36,983 bases of DNA from Synergistes sp. (lineage in GTDB: Bacteria > Synergistota > Synergistia > Synergistales > Synergistaceae), in assembly GCA_017537925.1 (NCBI GenBank), contig JAFYJW010000015.1, forward strand, positions 1-36,983, given 5' to 3'. Shown one piece after another: positions 33,735 to 36,983 of the stretch. A program made the translations under genes and the position numbers. Under the pieces are notes generated by a model. The model ran no database searches, was not told the DNA's origin, and saw only the letters and a list, made by a program, of their open reading frames with translations. Position 1 is the stretch's first letter. Every line of letters begins with the position of its first letter.

Positions 33735-34634
33735 CTAATTGCTTCTGTGAACAAGAAATTCAGGCAGAAGCACTAAAAAATCGTCATTGCCGAAAAAATC
33801 TCTTATAGCAGCGGAAGCGGCCGCAGACTCTTCGCGGGCCAACACCCGCGCCCTGTCGACGCCGTACTGGCTGACATACGTTATCTTATCCTGCAATACG
33901 TCTTTGCCGGGGGTTTTCCCTAACTCTTCCGCGGTAGACGTCGAGTCAAGTATATCATCTACTATCTGGAACGCGGCGCCGAGATGGACCGCGTATTCAT
34001 CGCAGGCCGCGAAGATGTCGCCGCCTGCTCCTGCGAGCGCGGCTCCTGTAAGTACGGCAGCCCTGATCAGAGCGCCGGTCTTTAGAGACGCTATCCTGCG
34101 GGCGCCGCAGCCGGGCTCCGCGTCTTTGAACATATCAAGAGTCTGTCCTCCGCATACTCCTGAAGGACCGACCGCGGCGGTAAATATGCCGAGCGCTTTA
34201 AGAAGGTTTGCCGCCGGCACCCCTTCCGTGTGGAACATAGGGAATTCGAGGGCCTGTGCAAGCAGCGCGTCTCCTGCCAGGACCGCCAGAGTCTCTCCGA
34301 AAAGCGCATGGTTTGACGGTTTGCCGCGCCTCATGTCATCGTTGTCCATGCATGGCAGGTCGTCATGTATCAGCGTTGCCGTATGCAGCATCTCAAGGCC
34401 GAGAGCCATCGGAAGAGCACTTCTTTCCGGCAGGCCGCACTTTTTTGCGGCGGCAATGCAGAGAATTGGACGAAGGCGTTTTCCTCCCGCGCACAGAGAG
34501 TATTCCATTGCTTCAAAGAGTTTATCGGGTACTCCGCGGGAGCGCAGCTCTTTTGTTTCTGTGATGTATTCCTCCACCAGAGAGTGACCTGACGCAAGCT
34601 GCTCTGTTACGAAGCGGAGCGCGCTGTCATTCAT
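33735..34634 (-). CDS. ispA: Short-chain polyprenyl (farnesyl/geranyl) diphosphate synthase
   Basis: A 299-residue trans-prenyltransferase that condenses isopentenyl diphosphate with allylic diphosphates. The first aspartate-rich motif is in IHDDLPCMDNDD, and the second is DDILD near residue 228. The layout fits IspA/FPP synthases of bacteria. The frame opens at a TTG at 34676, but the ATG at 34634 overlaps the xseB stop by eight bases and gives the normal N-terminus MNDSALRF. The product chain length (C10, C15 or C20) cannot be fixed with certainty. Confidence 0.93.
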   Translation of the reverse strand: MNDSALRFVTEQLASGHSLVEEYITETKELRSRGVPDKLFEAMEYSLCAGGKRLRPILCIAAAKKCGLPERSALPMALGLEMLHTATLIHDDLPCMDNDDMRRGKPSNHALFGETLAVLAGDALLAQALEFPMFHTEGVPAANLLKALGIFTAAVGPSGVCGGQTLDMFKDAEPGCGARRIASLKTGALIRAAVLTGAALAGAGGDIFAACDEYAVHLGAAFQIVDDILDSTSTAEELGKTPGKDVLQDKITYVSQYGVDRARVLAREESAAASAAIRDFFGNDDFLVLLPEFLVHRSN

Positions 34635-34839
34635 TTGGCGCGGCCCCTTCTTTATCTGCTTCCATTTCTTCGGCAAGCATCGTTACCTTCTGCTGCGCTT
34701 CGGAAAGATATGCGCGGCATTCGCGTATCAGTTTTATTCCTCTTTCGTATTCGGCAAGCGCTTTGTCAAGAGAGAGCGCTTCTCCGTCCATTTCCTGCAG
34801 TATTTTTTCAAGCTCCGCGATCTTTTCGGCAAAATCCAT
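34627..34839 (-). CDS. xseB: Exodeoxyribonuclease VII small subunit
   Basis: A 70-residue helical protein, the small subunit of exonuclease VII, which degrades single-stranded DNA together with XseA. The start MDFAEKIAELEKILQEMD and the LAEYERGIKLIRECRAYL segment are family hallmarks. The ATG follows GAAGGGAG. It is the first visible gene of the operon with ispA, dxs, tlyA, nadK and recN. xseA is not in the window, although it is often adjacent in other bacteria. Confidence 0.93.
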   Translation of the reverse strand: MDFAEKIAELEKILQEMDGEALSLDKALAEYERGIKLIRECRAYLSEAQQKVTMLAEEMEADKEGAAPNE

Positions 34840-34975
34840 CCGATATGACTCCCTTCCTCAGGATACCTTAAAACTATCTCCTAATTTTACATCAGGGCAT
34901 TTCCTGCTTCGCCCGCTATCCCCCACATATCGCCGCCGCATTTATAAACTTATCGATATTTCCTCCTGCAAACTG

Positions 34976-35005
34976 TTGCAGTTTCCGGTACTCATGTGAT
35001 AGAAT
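34976..35005 (+). promoter_or_regulatory. Promoter of rpmB
   Basis: TTGCAG (34976-34981) and TAGAAT (35000-35005) with an 18-base spacer. The -10 box is extended by a TG one base upstream (TGATAGAAT). Transcription would start about 35 bases before the rpmB ATG, which has AAGGAGGG as ribosome site. Confidence 0.6.
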
Positions 35006-35046
35006 ACTCGGGTTGACTGCTTTAAGCGAAGCAAGGAGGGAAACAA

Positions 35047-35241
35047 ATGTCAAAGTACTGTGACTGCTGCGGACGCGGCCCTGTAACCGGAAACGCCGTG
35101 AGCCATTCAAACCGCCATACAAGACGCCGCTGGCTCATCAATATTCAGAGCGTAAAGGTCGATATGGGCGGCGGTGAAACGCGCAGGCTTCATATCTGCA
35201 CCAAGTGCCTTCGTTCCGGAAAAGTACAGAGAGCCGTTTAA
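35047..35241 (+). CDS. rpmB: 50S ribosomal protein L28 (zinc-binding form)
   Basis: A 64-residue ribosomal protein of the large subunit. The start MSKYCDCCGRGP, the SHSNRHTRRRW stretch and the end CTKCLRSGKVQRA are typical of L28. The cysteine pairs near residues 5-8 and 52-55 mark the zinc-binding (C+) form, which many bacteria replace by a zinc-free paralogue when zinc is scarce. It has its own promoter and terminator and is a single-gene unit, convergent with ftsK. Confidence 0.97.
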   Translation: MSKYCDCCGRGPVTGNAVSHSNRHTRRRWLINIQSVKVDMGGGETRRLHICTKCLRSGKVQRAV

Positions 35242-35257
35242 TACGGCTCTTTTTTTT
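35231..35257 (+). terminator. Rho-independent terminator of rpmB
   Basis: GAGCCGT (35231-35237) pairs with ACGGCTC (35243-35249) around a five-base loop, followed by eight or nine T residues. The rpmB stop codon lies in the hairpin loop, so the stem begins inside the coding region. Confidence 0.88.
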
Positions 35258-36983
35258 ATTCCGCACCACCGCCGCTTCCGGCTTCTTCAAGAATCTCCTT
35301 CGCTGTATCCTCATCCACCAGTATCTCGCGCGGACGCGCGCCGTCTGCCGCTCCCACTATACCAAGCTGTTCCATCATGTCAATCAGCCGCGACGCACGC
35401 GAAAAGCCTATGCGAAGCCAGCGCTGCAGCCCGCTCGCGGATGCAATGCCTTTGCTCAGCACCATATCCACCGCTTCCTCAAGAAGCTCGTCGTCAAAGC
35501 TTCCCGCGTTTCCGCCTGACGAGCCGTTGCCCTGGTCTTCTATCTTTATAAATTGCGGCTCGCCGAAAGTATTTGTCATATACTTGAGCCAGTCCGCAAG
35601 GACCTGATCAGCTATCCACGGAGACTGCACGCGTATCGGCTTGGGGTGTTTTGTCGACGAAAAGAGCATGTCCCCTTTTCCCAAGAGCTTTTCCGCGCCT
35701 GCGCAGTCGATTATCGTGCGCGAGTCGGCGTTGCTCGGAAGAGTGAATGCCACGCGCGCAGGGATATTTGCCTTGATAAGGCCGGTTATTATATTTACCG
35801 ACGGCCGCTGTGTCGCGAGCATCAGGTGTATGCCTGTCGCGCGTGCCATCTGGGCCAGCCGGCAGATATATTCTTCGACCTCTTTGGCAGCTGTCATCAT
35901 GAGATCGGCAAGTTCGTCGACGACTACGACGATATGAGGGATGCGGTCCTTAGGCAGCACTTTTTCGTTATATCCGGTAAGGTTGCGCACGCGCAGCTTG
36001 GCGAATGCGGAATAGCGCTTTTCCATCTCACGTATCAGCCATGCCAGGGCCTGGACCGCCTTTTTGGGATCTGTCACCGGAGGCGTGAGCAGATGAGGAA
36101 GCCTGTCGTATACGGCCATCTCGACGCGCTTCGGGTCGACAAGTATCATGCGCAGCTCCTCCGGCGTGCGCTTTGAGCAGAGTCCGACTATGCATGAATT
36201 GACGAAAACGCTCTTGCCTGAACCGGTGGTGCCGGCTACAAGAAGATGCGGCAGCTCCTCAAGTCCAACGACGACAGGTTCTCCGTTGACGGCCACGCCG
36301 AAAGGCAGAGGCAGCATGAGGTCTGTCTCAGAAAAAGCGCGCCCTTCTATTACGGTCCTGAGCGGGATGCCGCGTCTCTTCGGGTTTGGTATCTCGATCC
36401 CAACGTAAGGCTTGCCGGGGATAGGCGCTTCTATGCGCAGGCTCGAAACGGCCATGGCAAGGGCTATATCATTGGAAAGAGCCGCAACTTTGCTGACTTT
36501 TACCCCGGGCGCAAGCTGTATCCTGAACTGTATTACCGTAGGGCCTACCAGTATCTCGGCAAGCTGTGATTCTATGCCGAACTGCGAAAGCGTAGAAACT
36601 ATCTTGCCGCCTAAGGTCTGAGCCTTTTCTTCGTCCATCTCTTCGTCAACGGCCTCGGGCGGGCCGAAGATATCAATGGGCGGCGGGAAGATCCCCTGTC
36701 TGATGCGTCCTGCGCCGGGGTATTCATAGCTGAAATTCGGGTCCTGGACAGCTTCGCAGTCATCCTGCACTTCCATATCCGCCGATATGTCTGACTCGCG
36801 TTCCTCCGCAAGCTTTATCGAGTCGGGATCGTTGTAATCTATTCCTTCTTCTTCAGCGTATTCGGCTGCTTCAACATATTTATTTTCAGGGACCGGCGCT
36901 TTTTCAGCTTTTACCGGCATATTTTTTACAGGTTCTGTTACTTTGGCGGGAGGCGTTTTGATTTTTGGAGCTTCCTCCTGCTG
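35256..36983 (-). CDS. ftsK: FtsK/SpoIIIE DNA translocase, C-terminal part (5' end outside window)
   Basis: About 575 codons of a DNA translocase that pumps chromosomal DNA through the closing septum. The frame stays open past the ATG at 36920 to the window edge (visible start QQEEAPKIK), so the gene is cut and the N-terminal membrane helices lie outside. An acidic, proline-containing linker is followed by the alpha domain, then the beta RecA-like motor with Walker A in AGTTGSGKSV and Walker B in HIVVVVDELADL. The gamma winged-helix domain (about the last 75 residues, LLEEAVDMVLSKG onward) reads polar KOPS-type sequences. The 3' end is convergent with rpmB. Confidence 0.95.
   Translation of the reverse strand, partial: QQEEAPKIKTPPAKVTEPVKNMPVKAEKAPVPENKYVEAAEYAEEEGIDYNDPDSIKLAEERESDISADMEVQDDCEAVQDPNFSYEYPGAGRIRQGIFPPPIDIFGPPEAVDEEMDEEKAQTLGGKIVSTLSQFGIESQLAEILVGPTVIQFRIQLAPGVKVSKVAALSNDIALAMAVSSLRIEAPIPGKPYVGIEIPNPKRRGIPLRTVIEGRAFSETDLMLPLPFGVAVNGEPVVVGLEELPHLLVAGTTGSGKSVFVNSCIVGLCSKRTPEELRMILVDPKRVEMAVYDRLPHLLTPPVTDPKKAVQALAWLIREMEKRYSAFAKLRVRNLTGYNEKVLPKDRIPHIVVVVDELADLMMTAAKEVEEYICRLAQMARATGIHLMLATQRPSVNIITGLIKANIPARVAFTLPSNADSRTIIDCAGAEKLLGKGDMLFSSTKHPKPIRVQSPWIADQVLADWLKYMTNTFGEPQFIKIEDQGNGSSGGNAGSFDDELLEEAVDMVLSKGIASASGLQRWLRIGFSRASRLIDMMEQLGIVGAADGARPREILVDEDTAKEILEEAGSGGGAE

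Noticed and set aside
1-36983. CRISPR arrays, tRNA, rRNA, insertion sequences and attachment sites
   Set aside because: No regularly spaced repeats, cloverleaf-like segments, transposase or integrase frames were seen on either strand.

Overview
This window most likely comes from a bacterium of the phylum Synergistota (Cloacibacillus/Synergistes-like). That is inferred, not proven. The evidence is a complete histidine-fermentation set, a rubrerythrin typical of anaerobes, a zinc-type L28, and the conserved xseB-ispA-dxs-tlyA-nadK-recN order. No rRNA, tRNA, CRISPR array or insertion sequence was seen.

Region 1 (1 to about 16,850, all on the minus strand) is accessory. It holds two recognisable operon blocks. 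In transcription order the first block is a LytS-type sensor histidine kinase, then a promoter, a membrane-anchored carboxylesterase-like protein that has lost its catalytic residues, a small two-helix membrane protein of unknown family, and a response regulator with a winged-helix output domain, followed by a terminator. The second block starts from a promoter with the same tandem-repeat operator. It runs through the decayed remains of an amidohydrolase, a YtcJ-type amidohydrolase, a MATE transporter, an unusual amidohydrolase-DUF3089 fusion, a 24-codon relic of an esterase, an SLC13-type transporter with two RCK_C domains, a carboxylesterase, another YtcJ-type amidohydrolase, and a further carboxylesterase that leaves the window. 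The simplest reading is an inducible system that takes up and hydrolyses ester- or amide-linked organic compounds, with the dead esterase as a possible ligand sensor. The substrate is unknown. Paralogues, a pseudogene and a relic show that this locus is being actively duplicated and pruned.

Region 2 (17,018-20,792, minus) is housekeeping: an RluD-family pseudouridine synthase overlapping isoleucyl-tRNA synthetase. A divergent rubrerythrin gene follows, ending in a strong bidirectional terminator.

Region 3 (21,607-28,335) is the histidine utilisation locus, arranged as two divergent units around a 256-base regulatory gap: fchA and hutU on the minus strand, hutH, ftcD and hutI on the plus strand. 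Together they convert histidine to glutamate and place the one-carbon unit on tetrahydrofolate. An inverted repeat lies in the gap.

Region 4 (28,422-36,983) holds the minus-strand operon xseB-ispA-dxs-tlyA-nadK-recN with very tight or overlapping junctions. After it come rpmB on the plus strand with its own promoter and terminator, and the C-terminal part of an FtsK/SpoIIIE translocase that runs off the window.
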